Of a DNA stretch of 64,000 bases, positions 12,742 to 22,740 are shown in pieces. Below the pieces are notes generated by a model. That model had not been told where the DNA came from. It worked only from the letters and a program-made list of their open reading frames with translations, and ran no database searches. Source of the stretch: Meles meles (Eukaryota > Chordata > Mammalia > Carnivora > Mustelidae); contig NC_060067.1 of NCBI RefSeq assembly GCF_922984935.1, forward strand, positions 142,437,501 through 142,501,500, given 5' to 3'. Every line of letters starts with the position of its first letter. Within the stretch, counting starts at the first letter, position 1. The position numbers and the translations under genes are program-made.

Positions 12742-12895
12742 GTGCGCCTGGGTGGCTCAGTGGGTTAAAGCCTCTGCCTTCAGCTCAGGTCATGATCAGG
12801 AGGAGCCTGCTTCCTCCTCTCTCTCTGCCTGCCTCTCTGCCTACTTGTGATCTCTGTCTGTCAAATAAATAAAAAAATCTTAAAAAAAAAAAAAA
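12742..12895 (+). mobile_element. Internally deleted Can-SINE, plus strand
   Basis: Typical head (GCGCCTGGGTGGCTCAGTGG) up to CATGATC, then a jump straight to AGGAGGAGCCTGCTTCC. The B-box region, about 45 bases, is missing. Tail and perfect 17-bp duplication AAGAAAGGCAATGTGAG (12725-12741 and 12896-12912) are intact. Confidence 0.93.
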
Positions 12896-13104
12896 AAGAA
12901 AGGCAATGTGAGAAGAAAGCTGAGGATGAACCCTGATGAGGCTCATGCGGGCCACTTCCTCAAGTCCCCTGAGGGAGCGTACTTTCCCGAGGAGAGCAGG
13001 AACATTCCCAGCTGCTGTTAGGGACTTTAAGGGGGTCCACAGCAAAGGGAGCCAGTCAGAAATCCTGGAGAGAAAATACGTGAAGTCTTCCCTAAAGATG
13101 CCAC

Positions 13105-13165
13105 TGGGATCCATTCATTCTGCAAATATTTATTGTTTATATCCACTCTGCTCCAGGTAATAAAG
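13105..13165 (-). mobile_element. L2 3'-end fragment, antisense
   Basis: CATTCATTCTGCAAATATTT followed by ATTGTTTATATCCAC, the antisense L2 3' end pattern. Short, so tentative. Confidence 0.4.
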
Positions 13166-13189
13166 ATACAGAGGAGAGGTGGGATAGTG

Positions 13190-14080
13190 TGGGGAAGCCC
13201 CCAGCCTCTGAAGCCAGACTGGCTGGGTTTAAATGCTGGCTCCAAAAGGGGAACCCTCCTATACTGTTGATGGGAACGCAAGTTGGTGCAGCCGCTCTGG
13301 AAAACAGCATGGAGGTTCCTGAAAAAGTTGAAAATAGAGCTACTCTATTACCCAGCAATCGCACTACTGGGTTTTACCCTAAAGATACAAATGTAGTGAT
13401 CTGAAGGGGCACATGCACCCGAATGTTTATAGCAGCAATGTCCACAATAGTCAAACTATGGAAAGAACCTAGATGTCCATCAACAGATGAATGGATAAAG
13501 AAGATGTGGTATCTATATACAATGGAATATGATGCAGCCATCAAAAAACCCCCCAAATCTTGCCATTTGCAATGATATGGATGGAACTAGAGGGTATTAT
13601 GCTAAGCAAAGTAAGTCAATCAGAGAAAGACAATTATCATATGATCTCTCTGATACAAGGAATTTGAGAGACAGGGTGGAGGGTCATGGAGGGTAGAAAG
13701 GCAAAAAATGAAACAAGATGGGATCAGGAAGGAGACAAACCACAAGAGAATCTTAATCTCACAAAACAAACTGAAGATTGCTGGGGGTGGGAGGCAGGGA
13801 TAGGGTGGCTGGGTTATGGACATTAGGGAGGGTATATACTATGGTGAGTGCTGTGAAATGTGTAAGCCTGATGACTCACAGATCTGTACCCCTGGGGCAA
13901 ATAATACATTATATATTAATAAAAATAAATAAATAAATAAAAATAAATGTTGGCTCCATGCTTCAAGTTACCTAACTCTCTGTGCCCTACCTGCCACAAA
14001 AAATTTTCTGAAAAAAACCACATGAGTTAATCCATGTGAACGCTCTGAACAGCGAGTGCCCAGTGTGTGGTAAGGATTGG
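13190..14080 (+). mobile_element. MIR, split by an L1 insertion
   Basis: Left part: CTCTGAAGCCAGACTGGCTG, then GGTTTAAATGCTGGCTCCA. Right part: CTTCAAGTTACCTAACTCTC, then GAGTTAATCCATGTGAACGC. The two halves read as one MIR with a 700-bp L1 between them. Confidence 0.7.
13245..13944 (+). mobile_element. 5'-truncated L1 (ORF2 end and 3' UTR)
   Basis: Carries the conserved L1 ORF2 3' segment (TCCATCAACAGATGAATGGA, TACAATGGAATATGATGCAG), with several disruptions, then the 3' UTR and an (AAATA)n tail. A 14-bp duplication flanks it, AAATGCTGGCTCCA (13231-13244) and AAATGTTGGCTCCA (13945-13958), one mismatch. It is a dead copy. The 3' UTR holds a G-rich stretch (13782-13813). Confidence 0.92.
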
Positions 14081-14355
14081 AGAGCGATGGTTGTTACTGT
14101 TGTCATCTCTGCCCTTAAGGACATCATAGTCTCGAGGCTGAAATGGCACAGACTGTAAGTCTGTGGAACAAGAGGAAGGACCTGCCAGGCTCAGTGGGTA
14201 AGATGCAGAGTTGCTGGGAGGCTTCCCTGCTAAACAACTTGTAGGAAATTACGCTGCCCAGGACTCTAGCCCCAGCACAATTTTGAAGGTCATTGGGTCA
14301 CAGAGGGCACAGTCCCCTAGCGAGAGTCATTCCAACTGGGAATGATGGCATGATG

Positions 14356-14775
14356 ATGATGAAGACTTTTATTGAGCACTTACTTGGTGACAGATATCCT
14401 TCTACTTGCTCCTTGTGAACGAACTCGCTTAACTCCCCGGATAAGTATATTATTACCCCCATTCTATTTTCAATTTTTATTTATTTATCTATTTTGGGGG
14501 GGAGGGGCAGAGGGAGAGAGAGAATCTCACGTACACTCTGCATTGAGTGGGGAGCCCGATGTGGGGCTCAATCTCACGACCCTGAGATCCCAACTTTTGC
14601 CTAAACCAAGAGACAGATGCCTAACCAGTTGAGCCACCCAGGCGCCCCTATGATCCCCATTTACAGAGAGATGAGGTAACTTGCTCAGGGCACACAGGTG
14701 GTATGCCGTAGAGCTGGGATTTGAACCCAGCTAGTCTGTTTCCCAAAAGCAGCCTGTGTGTTACCAGGCTCACTA
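14356..14775 (-). mobile_element. MIR, minus strand, split by a SINE
   Basis: Left part: TTTTATTGAGCACTTACTTG. Right part: CCCCATTTACAGAGAGATGA, CTTGCTCAGGGCACACAGG and GCTGGGATTTGAACCCAGC. This is a good antisense MIR core around a Can-SINE. Confidence 0.8.
14468..14648 (-). mobile_element. Older Can-SINE, minus strand, in a MIR
   Basis: TTATTTATTTATCTATTTTG at the left and CAGTTGAGCCACCCAGGCGC at the right. The body (CCGATGTGGGGCTCAATCTC) is diverged from the young consensus, so this is an older subfamily. No clean target duplication found. Confidence 0.85.
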
Positions 14776-14834
14776 TGCAAATGTGCCATTTTCAGGGACT
14801 GGGAAGGAACTGTGTGAAGGGTGACTCTGGATGG

Positions 14835-15725
14835 CATTTCATCCACTTATTTGAGTATCATTCATGTGTTCTTTCAACTGACGTTTCCTGAGCCCTTTAT
14901 CATATGATCTCTCTGATACGAGGAATTTGAGAGGCAGGGTGAGAGGTTGTGGGGGGTAGGGAGGGAAAAAATGAAAGAAGGTGGGATCAAGAGGGAGACA
15001 AACCATAAGAGACTCTTAATCTCATGAAACAGACTGAAAGTTGCTGGGGGGTGGGGCCAGGGATAGGGTGGCTGGGTGATGGATATTGGGAGGGTATATG
15101 CTATAGTGAGGGCATAGCATATAAGTAGGGCACAGTGGGACCTGTTAGGTGCAGAAAGAAGCCAGGATCCTCCCACCAAGCTGTTTCGGGAGATAAGGTT
15201 TGTTCCCAAATGCAGAGCGACAAGTTCCTGGGGGAGGAGCAGATACAGGGCTCAGAGACACAGAGGAGAAAGGATGACTAGGTTGGGGACAGCAGGCCGA
15301 ACCTGAGGGAGGAAGTTGAATTGGAGCAAGGTCTTAAAGGACAGAGGGTTGGGACAAATGGTCATTCAAGAAAATGGCATTCCAGTTTCTAGGGAAGAGT
15401 AAGAGGAAAGGCAGGTCATCGGGGGAACACCACACGGCACAATTTGGCCGAAGCATGCAGGGCCTGTAAGGGAGAGCGGCAGGTGAGGAAGGAGGCACAG
15501 GGAAGCCAGGGCCTTGAACTCTGATTTAGGAAGTTGAATTTCATTTAGCGGGAATCAGGAACTCTTGAAGACCTTAGGGAATGAGAGCACGATGCCCAGC
15601 ACTGGGATTTGGAAGAATGATTCTCATATGTGGAGGGTGAGTTTCAGGGAGAGAAGCAACCTATTAGGCAATGAGTGTAGCAGCAGAGGGAATTAAGAAA
15701 AGAGGAGAGAAGAAATAGGAAGGAC
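14835..15725 (-). mobile_element. L2, antisense, interrupted by an L1 fragment
   Basis: Left end has antisense L2 3' signals (TTCATGTGTTCTTTCAACTG, CGTTTCCTGAGCCC). The right part has the antisense L2 body (GCAAGGTCTTAAAGGACAGA, GGCATTCCAGTTTCTAGGG, AGGAAGTTGAATTTCATTTA). Diverged; boundaries approximate. Confidence 0.6.
14898..15112 (+). mobile_element. L1 3' UTR fragment
   Basis: Closely resembles the 3' UTR of the L1 at 13245-13944 (ATCATATGATCTCTCTGATA, GGAGACAAACCATAAGAGAC, AGGGATAGGGTGGCTGGG). It stops before the terminal part and poly(A), so it is truncated at both ends. The G-rich motif is kept. Confidence 0.85.
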
Positions 15726-16505
15726 ACCCCAGATAAGATCAGGTCACACTGCCCACCCTCCTTTGGCCGCTTAAAAACCTTCAGATGGCTTCCCATTGAT
15801 TCTCCAATGAGCTCAAAGTCCTGAATATGGTCTGAACACTACCTTTGCCTCTTGGATCCCCCATGGTTCCCAGTGCTTTAGCCAACAGCCTTCTTTTAAC
15901 TCACTGAGTACACCGTGGTCTTCTTTCCTTGGACTTTCTCACGAGCTCTTTCCTCTGCCTGAAATGCACCTCTGTCACTCCACACCTCTCCCTACTCTTC
16001 GTCACGGCAGGCCTATCCATCCCTCAGATTTGAGCTTAGTCTAAGCCTTCCCTGCCCCCACCGTGTGTTCTCACTACCCTTTCCTTGTAGCATGCGCCGC
16101 CATTGCGGTTTTACATTTGTTTGTGTGACTCTTCAACAGAGGCCTGTCTTCATTACAAGTTTCGTGAGAACCGGGGGCACATGGGTGGCTCAGCCGGTGA
16201 AGCATCTGCCTTTGGCTCAAGTCATGATCGCAGGGTTTTGGGATGAGACCCGCGTGGGGCTCCCTCCTCAGCGGGGAGTCTGCCTCTCCCTCTCCCACCA
16301 CTCTGCTTGTGTTCCCTCTCTCCCTATCTCTCTCTGTTGAATAAATAAATAAAATCTTTAAAAAAAAAGTTTCATGAGAGCAGATAAATCCCGGCCCTCG
16401 ACTGCAAACATGCTACAGGTATCTGCTTGGCCTATTCTTGTACCCCCAGCACCAAGCATCTCTTGAGCTAACACGCCCTCAAAATGTTAGATCAATGAAT
16501 GCAGC
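15726..16505 (+). mobile_element. L2, sense orientation, split by a SINE
   Basis: Reads like the L2 3' region: GATGGCTTCCCATTGATTCT, TCCTCTGCCTGAAATGCACC, CCTCAGATTTGAGCTTAGTC, AAGCCTTCCCTGCCCC. After the SINE: TTCTTGTACCCCCAGCACCA and AATGAATG. Confidence 0.7.
16171..16366 (+). mobile_element. Can-SINE, plus strand, in an L2
   Basis: GGGGGCACATGGGTGGCTCA head, CT-rich tract and (AATA)n tail. Duplication AAGTTTCGTGAGAA (16157-16170) and AAGTTTCATGAGAG (16367-16380), two mismatches. The CCCACCACTCTGCTTGTG variant marks an older caniform subfamily. Confidence 0.92.
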
Positions 16506-17369
16506 ATCCGTAGTATTTGGTAACTGACTGAATAACAAGAGTGAAAACTAACACCAGGCTTTGGACCCTAGTGGCAGGAAACGTGGTGTTGCCATTTGCT
16601 GTAATAGAGAACATAAGAGGAACTGTTTTTCAGGTTATGTTTTCCAGACTATGAACCTGGTATCTCACAAATGGATTTGGGGGTGCCCACAGGTTGTCAG
16701 TTTATCCAGCAGGCCATAGCAAATTTAACACTATAATTGAAGGGGAATGTTACAGCTGGAGAAAAAAAGCGTGACAAGTTTGTGGGCACATTCATGAGAG
16801 TTACTTGCTTACATGTAGCAGAAAATCCAAAAGAAGAGAGGCTTAAATTTGCAAGGGCTTTTTGTTGTCTCACCTTAAAGAAGTTTAGAGGTAGGAAGTC
16901 CAGGACTGCTACGGTGGCTAGACCATGCTCTCTATCTTTCTGTGTCACTGTTCTTAGTATGTGGGTTCTATCCTTGAAGCTGCCTTTGGCCCCTGATGGC
17001 TGCTGGAGCTCTGGTCATCAAGACTGTCCTGCTGGCAAGAAGGAAGAAGAGGGAAGATGACATGCGCTCCCCCGAAAGCCCGATGCACTTACGTCTCATT
17101 GGCCCAAACCTTTAGGAAAGCAGGATGTCGTGCCTTAAGTAACATTAGAAAACGAAGTCCTTTCAGTGGGTGCATTGCTACCTTGAAGAAAGTCAGGGGT
17201 TCTCCTGAGAATAAGGTATGTTGGATGGGCAATGGCCGATTCTACCACCAGGAAGCCAGAGCCTAGATGTGAGGGGTGAGGTCATGAGAGAAATGTGCAT
17301 TTTCATAAATGTTCATCCAGCTGGGACGAATGAGTGGCCAGTGATGGGTACATAAAATTTTAGAGAAGC
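16506..17369. other. Non-coding DNA, nothing recognised
   Basis: Frames up to 107 codons (16737-17060 plus, 16697-16948 minus) overlap on opposite strands. Neither resembles a known domain, and no repeat family is clear. Confidence 0.45.
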
Positions 17370-17505
17370 AAGGAATTTCAGTAATCTCCTGGTGCAATCC
17401 CTGCATTTTGCTGATGAGGAGACTTGACCCATAGAACCAGAGAGCTTTGGCCAATGTCACACAGCAGGTGGGTGGCAGAGCTGGGGCCAGAAGCAGAGTC
17501 CCTGG
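17370..17505 (-). mobile_element. MIR fragment, minus strand
   Basis: Antisense MIR core: TTTTGCTGATGAGGAGACTT, GGCCAATGTCACACAGCAGG and TGGGTGGCAGAGCTGGGGCC. Confidence 0.7.
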
Positions 17506-17599
17506 ATGAAGTGAGGAAACAGACTGTGGGGACAGTTTGTAGCCGCCCCAGATGAACCTACTGGAATAAGGAGTCACATCATGCAACATTACAGTGATT

Positions 17600-17765
17600 C
17601 AGAGGGGACGCTGGCGCAGGACGGTCTTGGGTTTGAATCCCAGCTGAGTGAACTTGGATGAGTTACCCAGCTTCTTGGAACCACAGCTCCTCTCCGATGT
17701 AATAGGGGTGATGACACGGAGCAGGCACGTTATCCCTGGTGCTCATTCTTATCGTCATTATTAGA
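17600..17765 (+). mobile_element. MIR fragment, plus strand
   Basis: GGGTTTGAATCCCAGCTGAG, GTGAACTTGGATGAGTTACC and GATGTAATAGGGGTGATGAC follow the sense MIR order (tRNA-like B box, core, A-rich GATAATAAT part). Confidence 0.7.
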
Positions 17766-18294
17766 AAGAAACAAACATCTTGAGAATAACTGAATGAATC
17801 AGTGAACAAACAAAACATGAATGAATGAAATGACAATAGACAGCTATCGCTGTTTGCTTTTTGAGAGCCTTTGAGCTGGGTAGCTCGTTTCTATGTCCTC
17901 GCATTCAGTTCTATTGCTGTAGCTCCCCGCATGTGCCCTACGAAGCATCTGGCTTCCCCGGACTCCCACTGCTCTGCCTGCCAGACCAGGCTTTCTCCTC
18001 TGTGACACCTGTGCCCCTTCTAAATGTACCGATTCTATAAAAGATGAGCTGGACATGACTTCCATGGACTTCCAGGTGGACTTCCTCCATTCCTTGATTT
18101 CAGTTTCCTTTCCCGCCCTCACATATCCCCTCTCACTGCCTCACCTGCTCCCCAACTTCCTCTTCCATCCAGCAAGGCAGCACATTTGGAGTGTTGACCC
18201 AAGACTGAGCTCAGTGCTGTGGGACAGTACGAAGAAGACAAGAGTCATAGACACTGGCCTTGAATTTTTTTCAATATGATGACAAATGCATGAG
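17766..18294. other. Non-coding DNA, nothing recognised
   Basis: No clear repeat or gene. Confidence 0.45.
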
Positions 18295-18306
18295 CCATAA
18301 TGACAT

Positions 18307-18706
18307 CTCCTTCCTTCCTTTCTAAGATTTTTAAAAAAGATTTTATTTATTTATTTGACAGAGAGACACACACACACACAGAGGGAACATAAGTAGGGAG
18401 AGTGGGAGAGGGAGAAGCAGACTCCCCACCGAGCAGGGAGCCCGATGTGGGGCTCGATCCCAGGACCCTGAGATCATGACCTGGGCTGAAGGCAGAGGCT
18501 TAACTGACCAAGCCACCCAGGTGTCCCTCTTTTTAAGATTTTATTTGTTTGACAGAGAGAGAGAGGGAGTATAAGCAGGCAGAGGGAGAGGGAGAAGTAG
18601 GCTCTCCACAGAGCAGGGAGCATGATGAGGGACCCGATCCCAGGATGCTGGGATCATGACCTGAGGCAAATGCAGCTACTTAACTGACTGAGCCACCCAG
18701 GTGCCT
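18307..18706 (-). mobile_element. Nested pair of Can-SINEs, both minus strand
   Basis: An outer copy (body 18529-18706) has a second copy (about 18327-18528) lodged in its tail. Both show TTATTTGACAGAGAG at the left and GAGCCACCCAGGTG-type heads at the right (GTGTCC in the inner copy). The whole block is flanked by a 12-bp duplication, CCATAATGACAT (18295-18306 and 18707-18718). The inner copy contains a short (CA)n. Confidence 0.88.
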
Positions 18707-18718
18707 CCATAATGACAT

Positions 18719-19298
18719 TTTCTAAGATACCATGACTTTGAGGTATGGTGAAGACAACTGTCCTATAGCTATATTTTTCCCACCTTCCCCCTTTATAGTT
18801 GACATTTCCCCAATTCTGTCATTACCTACTCTTTGCTACTTTACATATTTTTGCATTATTAATTCTTGTGGAATTTTGAAGGCTGAGAAGTAGTTATATT
18901 TATGGTGTTTTCTTTCCCATCCTTTTTTCTTTCTTTTTTTAAATTCTTCTCCTTTCCTGTCTTAAAAAAAAACCTCATCAATTCAGTATCAACACCCAAG
19001 GTAAAATAGCATAAGTTGCCAAATGAAACATGGAAACTCTGTAAATACTACGTGAGAGCCTCGTTAAAATTAATTTATTCTCTTTGGGCAGATAGCGGGT
19101 TCTAGTTTGATTTGGAAATGCAGAATTTATGTCTGTTGTAAAATATGGCAGTAAGTCCCATATTGCTGTGTCCAGGACGAGATGCCAGCTAGAGAAGAAA
19201 CAGAGCTCAGTATTTGCCTGTCTGGGAGAGTTTCATATCCAGAGAGCCTGAGGCCCTCTGTGCAGTCAGAACACTCCCATATTTCCTCTCCTATAGGG
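18719..19298. other. Non-coding DNA, nothing recognised
   Basis: AT-rich with a T-rich stretch near 18900-18970. No repeat family or gene. Confidence 0.45.
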
Positions 19299-19405
19299 TT
19301 CTGCTTCCACCGCTAACCAGCTAGGGAACTTTGGGAAAGCTGCTTCACTTCCCTGGGCCTCAGTTTCCCCATCTTCAAAACAAAGCAGCTAGACTAAATC
19401 ATTTT
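19299..19405 (+). mobile_element. MIR-family fragment, plus strand
   Basis: CCACCGCTAACCAGCTAGGG, AAAGCTGCTTCACTTCCCTG, GGGCCTCAGTTTCCCCATCT and AGCTAGACTAAATCATTTTC give the sense MIR-type order. Confidence 0.7.
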
Positions 19406-20045
19406 CAAGTCAACAGCTGTCCCACCAAAGTGCACACAAAAAGCATCTCTCTGAGCTTCTTAAAAATTCAAAGTCTTGGGTTGCCACGCCGAAGGGGGAT
19501 TGGCTCACAAATGAGCAGTTTTAATGAGTGTGTCATATCATTGTGAAGCAAGGAACTTGTGGACCCCATGGAAATCCACCACAAACTCTTATTCAGCCTC
19601 AGCATGCTGGATCTTCCTCAGAAACATATTACAAATAAATTCTCGAAGAAGCAGAAGATGGAGAAGAGGAGGAAGAAAAAGAAAAAGAATAAGCAAGAGC
19701 CCTGTTAGCCCCAGGAGCAGAGGTTTGAAGGGCAAGGCCAGTGATTCCCAGGGCTGAACTGCTAGCCGCTGACCCCTCTCCGCCTCACACAAGGGAGGCA
19801 TGACTAGCTTTGAGTCCTGTAGGAGAAGGTTCTCTCAGGTTTCCACTGGTGGGGAACTCAAGCATGGCTCCCTCAGCACCCACGTATGATGCTTTCAAAA
19901 ACCAGCTCCCTTCAGGATGGCTCGAGAGGGCGAGGGGGAGAAGCTTCCTTTCCCCTGATGAGGTCTTCCTATTGCTAGTTTAGGGTCATGGGGACAACTG
20001 AGCACTTTTTTGGCATTTAAATTAGGGACTGCTTAGTACAGGACA
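19406..20045. other. Non-coding DNA with a purine-rich patch
   Basis: 19640-19700 is a strongly purine-rich run (AGAAG/GAGGAAG). No gene recognised. Confidence 0.45.
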
Positions 20046-20260
20046 TTGAAACACCACCGATAGCGGCTAAAACTTACTTCGCGCTGGGCAATGTTCTAAG
20101 TAATTTACCTATGCTAACTCCTTTACACCTCTCCACAAACCTGTGAGATAGGTATTATGATTGTATTCAATTTCCAGAAACAGGGGCACAAAGAAGTGAA
20201 CTAACTTGCTGAGGGCCATCCTCTGGGAAGCAGGAGACCTGGGATTCCAGGAAGGGCAGT
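20046..20260 (-). mobile_element. MIR, minus strand
   Basis: GCGCTGGGCAATGTTCTAAG, CTCCACAAACCTGTGAGATA, GGTATTATGATTGTATTCAA, then AACTAACTTGCTGAGGGCC. Near full-length antisense MIR. Confidence 0.75.
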
Positions 20261-20820
20261 CTGCCTCCACAGCAGAAGTTCTCCACCCCTTGGCTCCACT
20301 GCCTCTCTTATGTTTTGGGGTGTCTCAGCTCTCCATCAGCTGTGGCCTGTGACCACAAAGAACTCCTTAGCCATTCCTTTTCCAATTTGTCCATTTGCAT
20401 CCTCGGTCTGCAAGAGGGCTGTGTGGAGAGAAAGCCAAGCAAAGCGGGATAATGCTCTTGGGCAGCCTCGATGCCTTCCTTCGTAGTAAACATCCAGAAA
20501 TCTGGGAAAGCAGATAGCTTTGGTAGGCAGAGAAAATACTGGAACTGCTCAGCAGTGATGATCAGACCCTTAGGGACCCTTCTGTAAACATACCTGCAAA
20601 TGTGAGAGCAAAGCTGGAACAGCTCTAAGCCCCTCTCCAACCTACTCCGATAATTTTCAAGGCAAAGGTCTAGTGCATTTCCTTTGAGGGTTGTCTGTGT
20701 GTGTCTGTGTGTGTGCGTGCGCGCCCAAGGAAGCATGCTCCTCTTATTCTTCAGGTGATTAGATAAAAAGATAAAATGCCTTGCACAGATACAGTTTCCT
20801 CCTGCAGGAAGTGAGCGGAT
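20261..20820. other. Non-coding DNA with a 142-codon open frame (minus strand)
   Basis: Positions 20308-20736 are open for 142 codons on the minus strand. The product has no domain I recognise, and its N-terminal end translates the imperfect (TG)n at 20694-20725. No splice or promoter context supports it. Most likely chance. Confidence 0.4.
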
Positions 20821-22210
20821 GGGAGAGATTCACTGTCATGATGAGTCACTACCCGGATTTGAAACAAACACACCTACAAAGAGACGTGGGGTGTAGACTC
20901 AGTAAATAACCAGCTGGCTGGCACTTCTGAATCCAATTGCTGCCACAGATTCATTTTCCCATTTTTTTCTCTCTCTCCATTTTTCACTGCTTTGGAGCCA
21001 TCCTCGGCTGCAGCCTGTTCATTCTCTGCATTAAAATGCAGCGCTCTCCTCTACCTTCAGAGTCCTGGGAGCGGGCTCAGTACCGAGGGGAGAAATGAGG
21101 GCAGGGCTAAAGAGGAACATATAAAAAATAAATGAGCCATTCATAAAAATGAATATTATTACCAAAAGGAGCCGTCTGCCAACATCTCCCTGTATATATT
21201 AAGTCAGCTGCTGAGCTCCGTAACAGAGCCGAATTAAGCCAATGCATCATCTTTTTAGTGGTTGCTCAGTTGATCTACTATTAACTTTAAACAACCAATT
21301 GTGAAATGAGCACTTCACTATGCCATAATGATGATGAGGCTTCGCCTGGCCCTATTTTTTATAACGTGAGCTTGAAAGTTGGTAAAATAAATTCAGCTGT
21401 GCTTAGCCCACTCTCATCGCCTTCCAGAACCAGATATTCAGGTGTGGGGGGCAGATGGCGCCCCTCAACCAGCTTTGCGAGGTCATTTGCACAAATTCTA
21501 GAAATCGCCTTTATTTTTCTCCAGCTTAGCCTATCTTTCCCCTGAAAATCCGAAAGGTCAAGATGTGGGGCTTTTTTTGCTGGCTCCATGAGCCATTGCA
21601 GATGGCTTCTCTTCCCACTCGAAGACTTGCATCGCGGACGCCAGTCTTTTCCTCCGTGGCATGCACGTCGGTGGAGGTCAGAGTATGAAAGACATCCGCG
21701 AAGAGCCGGAGTTGAGAGCACCGTCCCACAGGCGGACTGAGCCCTTGTTTCTTGAGTCTTGCTCGGTGTTTCACTGGGTCGCTGGGGGCTTCTTGCTCTT
21801 TGCTTCTCCAGGTGGGGGCTGGGATCTGGCCCCTCCTTGGAGGCGGTGGCCCTGAAAAGCAGTAAGTGATTCCCACACGTGGCTCATGGAATCAGGGTCC
21901 TTAACTTCGCGCAGCCACACCTTGTAAATCTCCCCAGGCTACAAGCCGGTGTCTGTCCCCTGCAGTTCCGAGAACAATCCTGCAAACGCTGACAGGAAGG
22001 GCCATTATGGTCGTGGATGTTCTCACCATCTGGAATGGTTACAGTTGTCAGGATCCGAGATGACTCACTGCTGAGGAATCATTTCTCTAATGGCAGCACT
22101 AATCAGGAGGGACTAGGCCGTTGCTAAGTGCCGCAGCATGGAGAAAATACCTTGCCAGATGAGAAGGGAGGGCTGCTGATTTGCTTTTGCTCATTTGAAA
22201 ATAAAGGGGC
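20821..22210. other. Repeat-free block with a CpG-dense patch; candidate conserved non-coding element
   Basis: No SINE, L1, MIR or L2 seen over about 1.4 kb. The left part (21120-21420) is AT-rich with many ATTA/TAAT cores. Positions 21610-21782 carry 14 CpG in about 170 bp, far above the surroundings. Open frames of 116-120 codons on the minus strand overlap this patch without recognisable domains. Regulatory function is inference from composition only. Confidence 0.35.
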
Positions 22211-22559
22211 TTGGAATGTTGTCCTTGCTTCCATCTCATGACAGGCCATCCTTCACATCAGGAGCCGGCTCCTCTGGCCACCCTTTGGGATGGTTGGCTC
22301 TTTCTACGGCAGACAGGCTCTCTGTCCTTCCTCTCTGGCTGCCCTGAGGAGACTGGGCAATTTTCTCTGCTTGAGGTGTAGCAGTTTGGTGTAGAAAGGG
22401 CAGTGCAAACAGATGGGTATATGGGTTTTTTATGTAGCCCCTTCCCCCGAGCGTTTGTCCTAGTACTATTCGTGCAAACGCTAACCCTACCATAGACTCT
22501 CCCCTCCCTCCTGTCCTGTCCCCTGTGGGTAGGGAGGCAGCTTTGGAAATTCCCATTGG

Positions 22560-22740
22560 CAGCTGGAGCTCTGAGGGGGTCCTCCTGACCCTTCACTGTT
22601 GCCTTCAGAAGGAATCAAGCCTGTCCACCCCTTGATTGTGGGCGTCCGGCCTCCAGAACTGGGAAAGAATACACTTCTTCTGTCTTATGTCCCTCAATGT
22701 GCGGTTATTTGTTACCACAGCCCTAGGAAACCAATTGGGT
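22560..22740 (+). mobile_element. MLT1-type LTR 3' fragment
   Basis: CCTTGATTGTGGGCGTCCGG, CCTCCAGAACTGGGAAAGAA and GTTACCACAGCCCTAGGAAA match the 3' part of MLT1-family (ERVL-MaLR) LTRs as I know them. Confidence 0.65.

Noticed and set aside
13620..13823. 67-codon minus-strand frame, with a similar one at 14874-15209
   Set aside because: Both are antisense translations of the same L1 3' UTR; their similarity is repeat identity.
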